Both the position numbers and the translations under genes were made by a program. The notes below the pieces were generated by a model. It was not told where the DNA came from. It saw only the letters and a list, made by a program, of their open reading frames with translations, and searched no databases. Source: Rhynochetos jubatus (lineage: Eukaryota > Chordata > Aves > Eurypygiformes > Rhynochetidae). From it: a DNA stretch of 64,000 nucleotides. Of this stretch, positions 24,191-38,000 are shown in pieces. The stretch spans positions 930,001 to 994,000 of the forward strand of contig CM050655.1 in assembly GCA_027574665.1 (NCBI GenBank), written 5' to 3'. The first letter of the stretch is position 1; every line of letters starts with the position of its first letter.

Positions 24191-26961
24191 TCGAAATCCA
24201 GGGGGACACCTTCTCTGTGCTAACAGGCTCGGAGAGGCTCGAATGCGCGGCTCGTTGAAGCGTCTGCCCGAACACGGACATCTGAAGCAGCACTGTAATG
24301 CGACCAAACAGAAAGAGTTAGGAGACAATTTCTTGTCCCTTCTTGCTGCGCCTTTGCAGAGCACTGCGTGCCAGAGCAGCCGGATCGCTGTGTTGCTTGC
24401 AATCTCCAGTTCCAACAGTGCCACAGTTCCTCGGCAACAGAAAGAGCTAGGAAGGAATTGCTTGCGCTGATTTCTCTCGCTGTGCTCTAGCAGTTCGTTC
24501 CCTTTTCGGCAGAGCGCGGGACCGCTTGCAAAGCTTAGAAACAAACCTCTCCCTTTTCCTCCAAAAGGGAAAGAGCTACGAGAGAATTTCTTAGGGAAAC
24601 CTTGTTTGTTTTGGCAGAGCACTGCATGCCTCTTAAGACAGAGCTCTGGATCAGTGGGCAAGTCGAAATCCAGGGGGACACCTTCTCTGTCCTAACTGGC
24701 TCGGAGAGGCTCGAATGCGCGGCTCGTTGAAGCGTCTGCCCGAACACGGACATCTGAAGCAGCACTGTAATGCGACCAAACAGAAAGAGTTAGGAGAGAA
24801 TTTCTTGTCCCTTCTTGCTGCGCCTTTGCAGAGCACTGCGTGCCAGAGCAGCCGGATCGCTGTGTTGCTTGCAATCTCCAGTTCCAACAGTGCCACAGTT
24901 CCTCGGCAACAGAAAGAGCTAGGAAGGAATTGCTTGCGCTGATTTCTCTCGCTGTGCTCTAGCAGTTCGTTCCCTTTTCGGCAGAGCGCGGGACCGCTTG
25001 CAAAGCTTAGAAACAAACCTCTCCCTTTTCCTCCAAAAGGGAAAGAGCTACGAGGGAATTTCTTAGCGAAACCTTGATTGTTTTGGCAGAGCACTGCATG
25101 CCTCTTAAGACAGAGCTCTGTATCCCCGGGAAAGTCGAAATCCAGGGGGACACCTTCTCTGTGCTAACAGGCTCGGAGAGGCTCGAATGCGCGGCTCGTT
25201 GAAGCGTCTGCCCGAACACGGACATCTGAAGCAGCACTGTAATGCGACCAAACAGAAAGAGTTAGGAGAGAATTTCTTGTCCCTTCTTGCTGCGCCTTTG
25301 CAGAGCACTGCGTGCCAGAGCAGCCGGATCGCTGTCTTGCTTGCAATCTCCAGTTCCAACAGTGCCACAGTTCCTCGGCAACAGAAAGAGCTAGGAAGCA
25401 ATTGCTTGCGCTCTTTTCTCTCGCTGTGCTCTAGCAGTTCGTTCCCTTTTCGGCAGAGCGCGGGACAGCTTGCAAAGCTTAGAAACAAACCTCTCCCTTT
25501 TCCTCCAAAAGGGAAAGAGCTACGAGGGAATTTCTTAGCGAAACCTTGTTTGTTTTGGCAGGGCACTGCATGCCTCTTAAGACAGAGCTCTGGATCAGTG
25601 GGCAAGTCGAAATCCAGGGGGACACCTTATCTGTCCTAACTGGCTCGGAGAGGCTCGAATGCGCGGCTCGTTGAAGCGTCTGCCCGAACACGGACATCTA
25701 AAGCAGCACTGTAATGCGACCAAACAGAAAGAGTTAGGAGAGAATTTCTTGTCCCTCCTTGCTGCGCCTTTGCAGAGCACTGCGTGCCAGAGCAGCCGGA
25801 TCGCTGTCTTGCTTGCAATCTCCAGTTCCAACAGTGCCACAGTTCCTCGGCAACAGAAAGAGCTAGGAAGCAATTGCTTGCGCTGATTTCTCTCGCTGTG
25901 CTCTAGCAGTTCGTTCCCTTTTCGGCAGAGCGCGGGACCGCTTGCAAAGCTTAGAAACAAACCTCTCCCTTTTCCTCCAAAAGGGAAAGAGCTACGAGAG
26001 AATTTCTTAGGGAAACCTTGTTTGTTTTGGCAGAGCACTGCATGCCTCTTAAGACAGAGCTCTGAATCCCCGGGAAAGTCGAAATCCAGCGGGACACCTT
26101 CTCTGTGCTAACAGGCTCGGAGAGGCTCGAATGCGCGGCTCGTTGAAGCGTCTGCCCGAACACGATCTAAAGCAGCACTGTAATGCGACCAAACAGAAAG
26201 AGTTAGGAGGGAATTTCTTGTCCCTTCTTGCTGCGCCTTTGCAGAGCACTGCGTGCCAGAGCAGCCGGATCGCTGTGTTGCTTGCAATCTCCAGTTCCCA
26301 CAGTGCCACAGTTCCTCGGCAACAGAAAGAGCTAGGAAGCAATTGCTTGCGCTGTTTTCTCTCGCTGTGCTCTAGCAGTTCGTTCCCTTTTCGGCAGAGC
26401 GCGGGACCGCTTGCAAAGCTTAGAAACAAACCTCTCCCTTTTCCTCCAAAAGGGAAAGAGCTACGAGGGAATTTCTTAGGGAAACCTTGATTGTTTTGGC
26501 AGAGCACTGCATGCCTCTTAAGACAGAGCTCTGTATCCCCGGGAAAGTCGAAATCCAGGGGGACACCTTCTCTGTCCTAACAGGCTCGGAGAGGCTCGAA
26601 TGCGCGGCTCGTTGAAGCGTCTGCCCGAACACGGACATCTGAAGCAGCACTGTAATGCGACCAAACAGAAAGAGTTAGGAGAGAATTTCTTGTCCCTTCT
26701 TGCTGCGCCTTTGCAGAGCACTGCGTGCCAGAGCAGCCGGATCGCTGTCTTGCTTGCAATCTCCAGTTCCCACAGTGCCACAGTTCCTCGGCAACAGAAA
26801 GAGCTAGGAAGCAATTGCTTGCGCTGTTTTCTCTCGCTGTGCTCTAGCAGTTCGTTCCCTTTTCGGCAGAGCGCGGGACCGCTTGCAAAGCTTAGAAACA
26901 AACCTCTCCCTTTTCCTCCAAAAGGGAAAGAGCTACGAGAGAATTTCTTAGGGAAACCTTG
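24191..26961 (+). repeat. 7-monomer-offset (3,301 bp) block, right copy
   Basis: This is the partner of 20,890-23,660. Ends are approximate, because the two copies diverge through box type (intact against broken) at both borders. Confidence 0.7.
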
Positions 26962-29058
26962 TTTGTTTTGGCAGAGCACTGCATGCCTCTTAAGACAGAG
27001 CTCTGTATCCCCGGGAAAGTCGAAATCCAGGGGGACACCTTCTCTGTCCTAACAGGCTCGGAGAGGCTCGAATGCGCGGCTCGTTGAAGCGTCTGCCCGA
27101 ACACGGACATCTGAAGCAGCACTGTAATGCGACCAAACAGAAAGAGTTAGGAGAGAATTTCTTGTCCCTTCTTGCTGCGCCTTTGCAGAGCACTGCGTGC
27201 CAGAGCAGCCGGATCGCTGTCTTGCTTGCAATCTCCAGTTCCAACAGTGCCACAGTTCCTCGGCAACAGAAAGAGCTAGGAAGCAATTGCTTGCGCTGAT
27301 TTCTCTCGCTGTGCTCTAGCAGTTCGTTCCCTTTTCGGCAGAGCGCGGGACCGCTTGCAAAGCTTAGAAACAAACCTCTCCCTTTTCCTCCAAAAGGGAA
27401 AGAGCTACGAGGGAATTTCTTAGCGAAACCTTGTTTGTTTTGGCAGGGCACTGCATGCCTCTTAAGACAGAGCTCTGGATCAGTGGGCAAGTCGAAATCC
27501 AGGGGGACACCTTCTCTGTCCTAACTGGCTCGGAGAGGCTCGAATGCGCGGCTCGTTGAAGCGTCTGCCCGAACACGGACATCTAAAGCAGCACTGTAAT
27601 GCGACCAAACAGGAAGAGTTAGGAGAGAATTTCTTGTCCCTCCTTGCTGCGCCTTTGCAGAGCACTGCGTGCCAGAGCAGCCGGATCGCTGTCTTGCTTG
27701 CAATCTCCAGTTCCAACAGTGCCACAGTTCCTCGGCAACAGAAAGAGCTAGGAAGGAATTGCTTGCGCTGATTTCTCTCGCTGTGCTCTAGCAGTTCGTT
27801 CCCTTTTCGGCAGAGCGCGGGACCGCTTGCAAAGCTTAGAAACAAACCTCTCCCTTTTCCTCCAAAAGGGAAAGAGCTACGAGAGAATTTCTTAGGGAAA
27901 CCTTGTTTGTTTTGGCAGAGCAGTGCATGCCTCTTAAGACAGAGCTCTGTATCCCCGGGAAAGTCGAAATCCAGGGGGACACCTTCTCTGTGCTAACAGG
28001 CTCGGAGAGGCTCGAATGCGCGGCTCGTTGAAGCGTCTGCCCGAACACGGACATCTGAAGCAGCACTGTAATGCGACCAAACAGAAAGAGTTAGGAGACA
28101 ATTTCTTGTCCCTTCTTGCTGCGCCTTTGCAGAGCACTGCGTGCCAGAGCAGCCGGATCGCTGTGTTGCTTGCAATCTCCAGTTCCAACAGTGCCACAGT
28201 TCCTCGGCAACAGAAAGAGCTAGGAAGGAATTGCTTGCGCTGATTTCTCTCGCTGTGCTCTAGCAGTTCGTTCCCTTTTCGGCAGAGCGCGGGACCGCTT
28301 GCAAAGCTTAGAAACAAACCTCTCCCTTTTCCTCCAAAAGGGAAAGAGCTACGAGAGAATTTCTTAGGGAAACCTTGTTTGTTTTGGCAGAGCACTGCAT
28401 GCCTCTTAAGACAGAGCTCTGGATCAGTGGGCAAGTCGAAATCCAGGGGGACACCTTCTCTGTCCTAACTGGCTCGGAGAGGCTCGAATGCGCGGCTCGT
28501 TGAAGCGTCTGCCCGAACACGGACATCTGAAGCAGCACTGTAATGCGACCAAACAGAAAGAGTTAGGAGAGAATTTCTTGTCCCTTCTTGCTGCGCCTTT
28601 GCAGAGCACTGCGTGCCAGAGCAGCCGGATCGCTGTGTTGCTTGCAATCTCCAGTTCCAACAGTGCCACAGTTCCTCGGCAACAGAAAGAGCTAGGAAGG
28701 AATTGCTTGCGCTGATTTCTCTCGCTGTGCTCTAGCAGTTCGTTCCCTTTTCGGCAGAGCGCGGGACCGCTTGCAAAGCTTAGAAACAAACCTCTCCCTT
28801 TTCCTCCAAAAGGGAAAGAGCTACGAGAGAATTTCTTAGGGAAACCTTGTTTGTTTTGGCAGAGCACTGCATGCCTCTTAAGACAGAGCTCTGGATCAGT
28901 GGGCAAGTCGAAATCCAGGGGGACACCTTCTCTGTCCTAACTGGCTCGGAGAGGCTCGAATGCGCGGCTCGTTGAAGCGTCTGCCCGAACACGGACATCT
29001 AAAGCAGCACTGTAATGCGACCAAACAGGAAGAGTTAGGAGAGAATTTCTTGTCCCTC

Positions 29059-32000
29059 CTTGCTGCGCCTTTGCAGAGCACTGCGTGCCAGAGCAGCCGG
29101 ATCGCTGTCTTGCTTGCAATCTCCAGTTCCAACAGTGCCACAGTTCCTCGGCAACAGAAAGAGCTAGGAAGCAATTGCTTGCGCTGATTTCTCTCGCTGT
29201 GCTCTAGCAGTTCGTTCCCTTTTCGGCAGAGCGCGGGACAGCTTGCAAAGCTTAGAAACAAACCTCTCCCTTTTCCTCCAAAAGGGAAAGAGCTACGAGG
29301 GAATTTCTTAGCGAAACCTTGTTTGTTTTGGCAGAGCACTGCATGCCTCTTAAGACAGAGCTCTGGATCAGTGGGCAAGTCGAAATCCAGGGGGACACCT
29401 TCTCTGTCCTAACTGGCTCGGAGAGGCTCGAATGCGCGGCTCGTTGAAGCGTCTGCCCGAACACGGACATCTAAAGCAGCACTGTAATGCGACCAAACAG
29501 GAAGAGTTAGGAGAGAATTTCTTGTCCCTCCTTGCTGCGCCTTTGCAGAGCACTGCGTGCCAGAGCAGCCGGATCGCTGTCTTGCTTGCAATCTCCAGTT
29601 CCAACAGTGCCACAGTTCCTCGGCAACAGAAAGAGCTAGGAAGCAATTGCTTGCGCTGATTTCTCTCGCTGTGCTCTAGCAGTTCGTTCCCTTTTCGGCA
29701 GAGCGCGGGACCGCTTGCAAAGCTTAGAAACAAACCTCTCCCTTTTCCTCCAAAAGGGAAAGAGCTACGAGGGAATTTCTTAGCGAAACCTTGTTTGTTT
29801 TGGCAGGGCACTGCATGCCTCTTAAGACAGAGCTCTGGATCAGTGGGCAAGTCGAAATCCAGGGGGACACCTTCTCTGTCCTAACTGGCTCGGAGAGGCT
29901 CGAATGCGCGGCTCGTTGAAGCGTCTGCCCGAACACGGACATCTAAAGCAGCACTGTAATGCGACCAAACAGGAAGAGTTAGGAGAGAATTTCTTGTCCC
30001 TCCTTGCTGCGCCTTTGCAGAGCACTGCGTGCCAGAGCAGCCGGATCGCTGTCTTGCTTGCAATCTCCAGTTCCAACAGTGCCACAGTTCCTCGGCAACA
30101 GAAAGAGCTAGGAAGCAATTGCTTGCGCTGATTTCTCTCGCTGTGCTCTAGCAGTTCGTTCCCTTTTCGGCAGAGCGCGGGACCGCTTGCAAAGCTTAGA
30201 AACAAACCTCTCCCTTTTCCTCCAAAAGGGAAAGAGCTACGAGAGAATTTCTTAGGGAAACCTTGTTTGTTTTGGCAGAGCACTGCATGCCTCTTAAGAC
30301 AGAGCTCTGTATCCCCGGGAAAGTCGAAATCCAGGGGGACACCTTCTCTGTGCTAACAGGCTCGGAGAGGCTCGAATGCGCGGCTCGTTGAAGCGTCTGC
30401 CCGAACACGGACATCTGAAGCAGCACTGTAATGCGACCAAACAGAAAGAGTTAGGAGACAATTTCTTGTCCCTTCTTGCTGCGCCTTTGCAGAGCACTGC
30501 GTGCCAGAGCAGCCGGATCGCTGTCTTGCTTGCAATCTCCAGTTCCAACAGTGCCACAGTTCCTCGGCAACAGAAAGAGCTAGGAAGGAATTGCTTGCGC
30601 TGATTTCTCTCGCTGTGCTCTAGCAGTTCGTTCCCTTTTCGGCAGAGCGCGGGACCGCTTGCAAAGCTTAGAAACAAACCTCTCCCTTTTCCTCCAAAAG
30701 GGAAAGAGCTACGAGAGAATTTCTTAGGGAAACCTTGTTTGTTTTGGCAGAGCACTGCATGCCTCTTAAGACAGAGCTCTGGATCAGTGGGCAAGTCGAA
30801 ATCCAGGGGGACACCTTCTCTGTCCTAACTGGCTCGGAGAGGCTCGAATGCGCGGCTCGTTGAAGCGTCTGCCCGAACACGGACATCTGAAGCAGCACTG
30901 TAATGCGACCAAACAGAAAGAGTTAGGAGAGAATTTCTTGTCCCTTCTTGCTGCGCCTTTGCAGAGCACTGCGTGCCAGAGCAGCCGGATCGCTGTGTTG
31001 CTTGCAATCTCCAGTTCCAACAGTGCCACAGTTCCTCGGCAACAGAAAGAGCTAGGAAGGAATTGCTTGCGCTGATTTCTCTCGCTGTGCTCTAGCAGTT
31101 CGTTCCCTTTTCGGCAGAGCGCGGGACCGCTTGCAAAGCTTAGAAACAAACCTCTCCCTTTTCCTCCAAAAGGGAAAGAGCTACGAGGGAATTCCTTAGC
31201 GAAACCTTGATTGTTTTGGCAGAGCACTGCATGCCTCTTAAGACAGAGCTCTGTATCCCCGGGAAAGTCGAAATCCAGGGGGACACCTTCTCTGTGCTAA
31301 CAGGCTCGGAGAGGCTCGAATGCGCGGCTCGTTGAAGCGTCTGCCCGAACACGGACATCTGAAGCAGCACTGTAATGCGACCAAACAGAAAGAGTTAGGA
31401 GAGAATTTCTTGTCCCTTCTTGCTGCGCCTTTGCAGAGCACTGCGTGCCAGAGCAGCCGGATCGCTGTCTTGCTTGCAATCTCCAGTTCCAACAGTGCCA
31501 CAGTTCCTCGGCAACAGAAAGAGCTAGGAAGCAATTGCTTGCGCTGATTTCTCTCGCTGTGCTCTAGCAGTTCGTTCCCTTTTCGGCAGAGCGCGGGACA
31601 GCTTGCAAAGCTTAGAAACAAACCTCTCCCTTTTCCTCCAAAAGGGAAAGAGCTACGAGGGAATTTCTTAGCGAAACCTTGTTTGTTTTGGCAGAGCACT
31701 GCATGCCTCTTAAGACAGAGCTCTGGATCAGTGGGCAAGTCGAAATCCAGGGGGACACCTTCTCTGTCCTAACTGGCTCGGAGAGGCTCGAATGCGCGGC
31801 TCGTTGAAGCGTCTGCCCGAACACGGACATCTAAAGCAGCACTGTAATGCGACCAAACAGGAAGAGTTAGGAGAGAATTTCTTGTCCCTCCTTGCTGCGC
31901 CTTTGCAGAGCACTGCGTGCCAGAGCAGCCGGATCGCTGTCTTGCTTGCAATCTCCAGTTCCAACAGTGCCACAGTTCCTCGGCAACAGAAAGAGCTAGG

Positions 32001-35000
32001 AAGCAATTGCTTGCGCTGTTTTCTCTCGCTGTGCTCTAGCAGTTCGTTCCCTTTTCGGCAGAGCGCGGGACCGCTTGCAAAGCTTAGAAACAAACCTCTC
32101 CCTTTTCCTCCAAAAGGGAAAGAGCTACGAGAGAATTTCTTAGGGAAACCTTGATTGTTTTGGCAGAGCACTGCATGCCTCTTAAGACAGAGCTCTGTAT
32201 CCCCGGGAAAGTCGAAATCCAGGGGGACACCTTCTCTGTCCTAACAGGCTCGGAGAGGCTCGAATGCGCGGCTCGTTGAAGCGTCTGCCCGAACACGGAC
32301 ATCTGAAGCAGCACTGTAATGCGACCAAACAGAAAGAGTTAGGAGAGAATTTCTTGTCCCTTCTTGCTGCGCCTTTGCAGAGCACTGCGTGCCAGAGCAG
32401 CCGGATCGCTGTGTTGCTTGCAATCTCCAGTTCCAACAGTGCCACAGTTCCTCGGCAACAGAAAGAGCTAGGAAGCAATTGCTTGCGCTGATTTCTCTCG
32501 CTGTGCTCTAGCAGTTCGTTCCCTTTTCGGCAGAGCGCGGGACCGCTTGCAAAGCTTAGAAACAAACCTCTCCCTTTTCCTCCAAAAGGGAAAGAGCTAC
32601 GAGGGAATTTCTTAGCGAAACCTTGTTTGTTTTGGCAGGGCACTGCATGCCTCTTAAGACAGAGCTCTGGATCAGTGGGCAAGTCGAAATCCAGGGGGAC
32701 ACCTTCTCTGTCCTAACTGGCTCGGAGAGGCTCGAATGCGCGGCTCGTTGAAGCGTCTGCCCGAACACGGACATCTAAAGCAGCACTGTAATGCGACCAA
32801 ACAGGAAGAGTTAGGAGAGAATTTCTTGTCCCTCCTTGCTGCGCCTTTGCAGAGCACTGCGTGCCAGAGCAGCCGGATCGCTGTCTTGCTTGCAATCTCC
32901 AGTTCCAACAGTGCCACAGTTCCTCGGCAACAGAAAGAGCTAGGAAGCAATTGCTTGCGCTGATTTCTCTCGCTGTGCTCTAGCAGTTCGTTCCCTTTTC
33001 GGCAGAGCGCGGGACCGCTTGCAAAGCTTAGAAACAAACCTCTCCCTTTTCCTCCAAAAGGGAAAGAGCTACGAGAGAATTTCTTAGGGAAACCTTGTTT
33101 GTTTTGGCAGAGCACTGCATGCCTCTTAAGACAGAGCTCTGTATCCCCGGGAAAGTCGAAATCCAGGGGGACACCTTCTCTGTGCTAACAGGCTCGGAGA
33201 GGCTCGAATGCGCGGCTCGTTGAAGCGTCTGCCCGAACACGGACATCTGAAGCAGCACTGTAATGCGACCAAACAGAAAGAGTTAGGAGACAATTTCTTG
33301 TCCCTTCTTGCTGCGCCTTTGCAGAGCACTGCGTGCCAGAGCAGCCGGATCGCTGTCTTGCTTGCAATCTCCAGTTCCAACAGTGCCACAGTTCCTCGGC
33401 AACAGAAAGAGCTAGGAAGGAATTGCTTGCGCTGATTTCTCTCGCTGTGCTCTAGCAGTTCGTTCCCTTTTCGGCAGAGCGCGGGACCGCTTGCAAAGCT
33501 TAGAAACAAACCTCTCCCTTTTCCTCCAAAAGGGAAAGAGCTACGAGAGAATTTCTTAGGGAAACCTTGTTTGTTTTGGCAGAGCACTGCATGCCTCTTA
33601 AGACAGAGCTCTGGATCAGTGGGCAAGTCGAAATCCAGGGGGACACCTTCTCTGTCCTAACTGGCTCGGAGAGGCTCGAATGCGCGGCTCGTTGAAGCGT
33701 CTGCCCGAACACGGACATCTGAAGCAGCACTGTAATGCGACCAAACAGAAAGAGTTAGGAGAGAATTTCTTGTCCCTTCTTGCTGCGCCTTTGCAGAGCA
33801 CTGCGTGCCAGAGCAGCCGGATCGCTGTGTTGCTTGCAATCTCCAGTTCCAACAGTGCCACAGTTCCTCGGCAACAGAAAGAGCTAGGAAGGAATTGCTT
33901 GCGCTGATTTCTCTCGCTGTGCTCTAGCAGTTCGTTCCCTTTTCGGCAGAGCGCGGGACCGCTTGCAAAGCTTAGAAACAAACCTCTCCCTTTTCCTCCA
34001 AAAGGGAAAGAGCTACGAGGGAATTCCTTAGCGAAACCTTGATTGTTTTGGCAGAGCACTGCATGCCTCTTAAGACAGAGCTCTGTATCCCCGGGAAAGT
34101 CGAAATCCAGGGGGACACCTTCTCTGTGCTAACAGGCTCGGAGAGGCTCGAATGCGCGGCTCGTTGAAGCGTCTGCCCGAACACGGACATCTGAAGCAGC
34201 ACTGTAATGCGACCAAACAGAAAGAGTTAGGAGAGAATTTCTTGTCCCTTCTTGCTGCGCCTTTGCAGAGCACTGCGTGCCAGAGCAGCCGGATCGCTGT
34301 CTTGCTTGCAATCTCCAGTTCCAACAGTGCCACAGTTCCTCGGCAACAGAAAGAGCTAGGAAGCAATTGCTTGCGCTCTTTTCTCTCGCTGTGCTCTAGC
34401 AGTTCGTTCCCTTTTCGGCAGAGCGCGGGACAGCTTGCAAAGCTTAGAAACAAACCTCTCCCTTTTCCTCCAAAAGGGAAAGAGCTACGAGGGAATTTCT
34501 TAGCGAAACCTTGTTTGTTTTGGCAGGGCACTGCATGCCTCTTAAGACAGAGCTCTGGATCAGTGGGCAAGTCGAAATCCAGGGGGACACCTTATCTGTC
34601 CTAACTGGCTCGGAGAGGCTCGAATGCGCGGCTCGTTGAAGCGTCTGCCCGAACACGGACATCTAAAGCAGCACTGTAATGCGACCAAACAGGAAGAGTT
34701 AGGAGAGAATTTCTTGTCCCTCCTTGCTGCGCCTTTGCAGAGCACTGCGTGCCAGAGCAGCCGGATCGCTGTCTTGCTTGCAATCTCCAGTTCCAACAGT
34801 GCCACAGTTCCTCGGCAACAGAAAGAGCTAGGAAGCAATTGCTTGCGCTGATTTCTCTCGCTGTGCTCTAGCAGTTCGTTCCCTTTTCGGCAGAGCGCGG
34901 GACCGCTTGCAAAGCTTAGAAACAAACCTCTCCCTTTTCCTCCAAAAGGGAAAGAGCTACGAGAGAATTTCTTAGGGAAACCTTGTTTGTTTTGGCAGAG

Positions 35001-38000
35001 CACTGCATGCCTCTTAAGACAGAGCTCTGAATCCCCGGGAAAGTCGAAATCCAGCGGGACACCTTCTCTGTGCTAACAGGCTCGGAGAGGCTCGAATGCG
35101 CGGCTCGTTGAAGCGTCTGCCCGAACACGATCTAAAGCAGCACTGTAATGCGACCAAACAGAAAGAGTTAGGAGGGAATTTCTTGTCCCTTCTTGCTGCG
35201 CCTTTGCAGAGCACTGCGTGCCAGAGCAGCCGGATCGCTGTCTTGCTTGCAATCTCCAGTTCCCACAGTGCCACAGTTCCTCGGCAACAGAAAGAGCTAG
35301 GAAGCAATTGCTTGCGCTGTTTTCTCTCGCTGTGCTCTAGCAGTTCGTTCCCTTTTCGGCAGAGCGCGGGACCGCTTGCAAAGCTTAGAAACAAACCTCT
35401 CCCTTTTCCTCCAAAAGGGAAAGAGCTACGAGGGAATTTCTTAGGGAAACCTTGATTGTTTTGGCAGAGCACTGCATGCCTCTTAAGACAGAGCTCTGTA
35501 TCCCCGGGAAAGTCGAAATCCAGGGGGACACCTTCTCTGTCCTAACAGGCTCGGAGAGGCTCGAATGCGCGGCTCGTTGAAGCGTCTGCCCGAACACGGA
35601 CATCTGAAGCAGCACTGTAATGCGACCAAACAGAAAGAGTTAGGAGAGAATTTCTTGTCCCTTCTTGCTGCGCCTTTGCAGAGCACTGCGTGCCAGAGCA
35701 GCCGGATCGCTGTCTTGCTTGCAATCTCCAGTTCCCACAGTGCCACAGTTCCTCGGCAACAGAAAGAGCTAGGAAGCAATTGCTTGCGCTGTTTTCTCTC
35801 GCTGTGCTCTAGCAGTTCGTTCCCTTTTCGGCAGAGCGCGGGACCGCTTGCAAAGCTTAGAAACAAACCTCTCCCTTTTCCTCCAAAAGGGAAAGAGCTA
35901 CGAGAGAATTTCTTAGGGAAACCTTGATTGTTTTGGCAGAGCACTGCATGCCTCTTAAGACAGAGCTCTGGATCAGTGGGCAAGTCGAAATCCAGGGGGA
36001 CACCTTCTCTGTCCTAACAGGCTCGGAGAGGCTCGAATGCGCGGCTCGTTGAAGCGTCTGCCCGAACACGGACATCTGAAGCAGCACTGTAATGCGACCA
36101 AACAGAAAGAGTTAGGAGAGAATTTCTTGTCCCTTCTTGCTGCGCCTTTGCAGAGCACTGCGTGCCAGAGCAGCCGGATCGCTGTGTTGCTTGCAATCTC
36201 CAGTTCCAACAGTGCCACAGTTCCTCGGCAACAGAAAGAGCTAGGAAGCAATTGCTTGCGCTGATTTCTCTCGCTGTGCTCTAGCAGTTCGTTCCCTTTT
36301 CGGCAGAGCGCGGGACCGCTTGCAAAGCTTAGAAACAAACCTCTCCCTTTTCCTCCAAAAGGGAAAGAGCTACGAGGGAATTTCTTAGCGAAACCTTGTT
36401 TGTTTTGGCAGGGCACTGCATGCCTCTTAAGACAGAGCTCTGGATCAGTGGGCAAGTCGAAATCCAGGGGGACACCTTCTCTGTGCTAACAGGCTCGGAG
36501 AGGCTCGAATGCGCGGCTCGTTGAAGCGTCTGCCCGAACACGGACATCTGAAGCAGCACTGTAATGCGACCAAACAGAAAGAGTTAGGAGACAATTTCTT
36601 GTCCCTTCTTGCTGCGCCTTTGCAGAGCACTGCGTGCCAGAGCAGCCGGATCGCTGTGTTGCTTGCAATCTCCAGTTCCAACAGTGCCACAGTTCCTCGG
36701 CAACAGAAAGAGCTAGGAAGGAATTGCTTGCGCTGATTTCTCTCGCTGTGCTCTAGCAGTTCGTTCCCTTTTCGGCAGAGCGCGGGACCGCTTGCAAAGC
36801 TTAGAAACAAACCTCTCCCTTTTCCTCCAAAAGGGAAAGAGCTACGAGAGAATTTCTTAGGGAAACCTTGTTTGTTTTGGCAGAGCACTGCATGCCTCTT
36901 AAGACAGAGCTCTGGATCAGTGGGCAAGTCGAAATCCAGGGGGACACCTTCTCTGTCCTAACTGGCTCGGAGAGGCTCGAATGCGCGGCTCGTTGAAGCG
37001 TCTGCCCGAACACGGACATCTGAAGCAGCACTGTAATGCGACCAAACAGAAAGAGTTAGGAGAGAATTTCTTGTCCCTTCTTGCTGCGCCTTTGCAGAGC
37101 ACTGCGTGCCAGAGCAGCCGGATCGCTGTGTTGCTTGCAATCTCCAGTTCCAACAGTGCCACAGTTCCTCGGCAACAGAAAGAGCTAGGAAGGAATTGCT
37201 TGCGCTGATTTCTCTCGCTGTGCTCTAGCAGTTCGTTCCCTTTTCGGCAGAGCGCGGGACCGCTTGCAAAGCTTAGAAACAAACCTCTCCCTTTTCCTCC
37301 AAAAGGGAAAGAGCTACGAGGGAATTTCTTAGCGAAACCTTGATTGTTTTGGCAGAGCACTGCATGCCTCTTAAGACAGAGCTCTGTATCCCCGGGAAAG
37401 TCGAAATCCAGGGGGACACCTTCTCTGTGCTAACAGGCTCGGAGAGGCTCGAATGCGCGGCTCGTTGAAGCGTCTGCCCGAACACGGACATCTGAAGCAG
37501 CACTGTAATGCGACCAAACAGAAAGAGTTAGGAGAGAATTTCTTGTCCCTTCTTGCTGCGCCTTTGCAGAGCACTGCGTGCCAGAGCAGCCGGATCGCTG
37601 TCTTGCTTGCAATCTCCAGTTCCAACAGTGCCACAGTTCCTCGGCAACAGAAAGAGCTAGGAAGCAATTGCTTGCGCTCTTTTCTCTCGCTGTGCTCTAG
37701 CAGTTCGTTCCCTTTTCGGCAGAGCGCGGGACAGCTTGCAAAGCTTAGAAACAAACCTCTCCCTTTTCCTCCAAAAGGGAAAGAGCTACGAGGGAATTTC
37801 TTAGCGAAACCTTGTTTGTTTTGGCAGGGCACTGCATGCCTCTTAAGACAGAGCTCTGGATCAGTGGGCAAGTCGAAATCCAGGGGGACACCTTATCTGT
37901 CCTAACTGGCTCGGAGAGGCTCGAATGCGCGGCTCGTTGAAGCGTCTGCCCGAACACGGACATCTAAAGCAGCACTGTAATGCGACCAAACAGAAAGAGT

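Larger units (their letters stand above)
16793..29058 (+). repeat. 26-monomer tandem duplication (12,266 bp), copy 1
   Basis: All monomer variants, including broken boxes, the two 3-bp-deletion monomers near 22,862 and 26,163, and rare changes such as GGAATTCC (18,925), CTTATCTG (22,326) and GAGCAGTGC (27,918), recur exactly 12,266 bp downstream. The offset is 26 x 472 minus two 3-bp deletions. Left limit: T at 16792 against C at 29058. I compared translated frames of all monomers and spot-checked bases, and found no difference between copies. Confidence 0.9.
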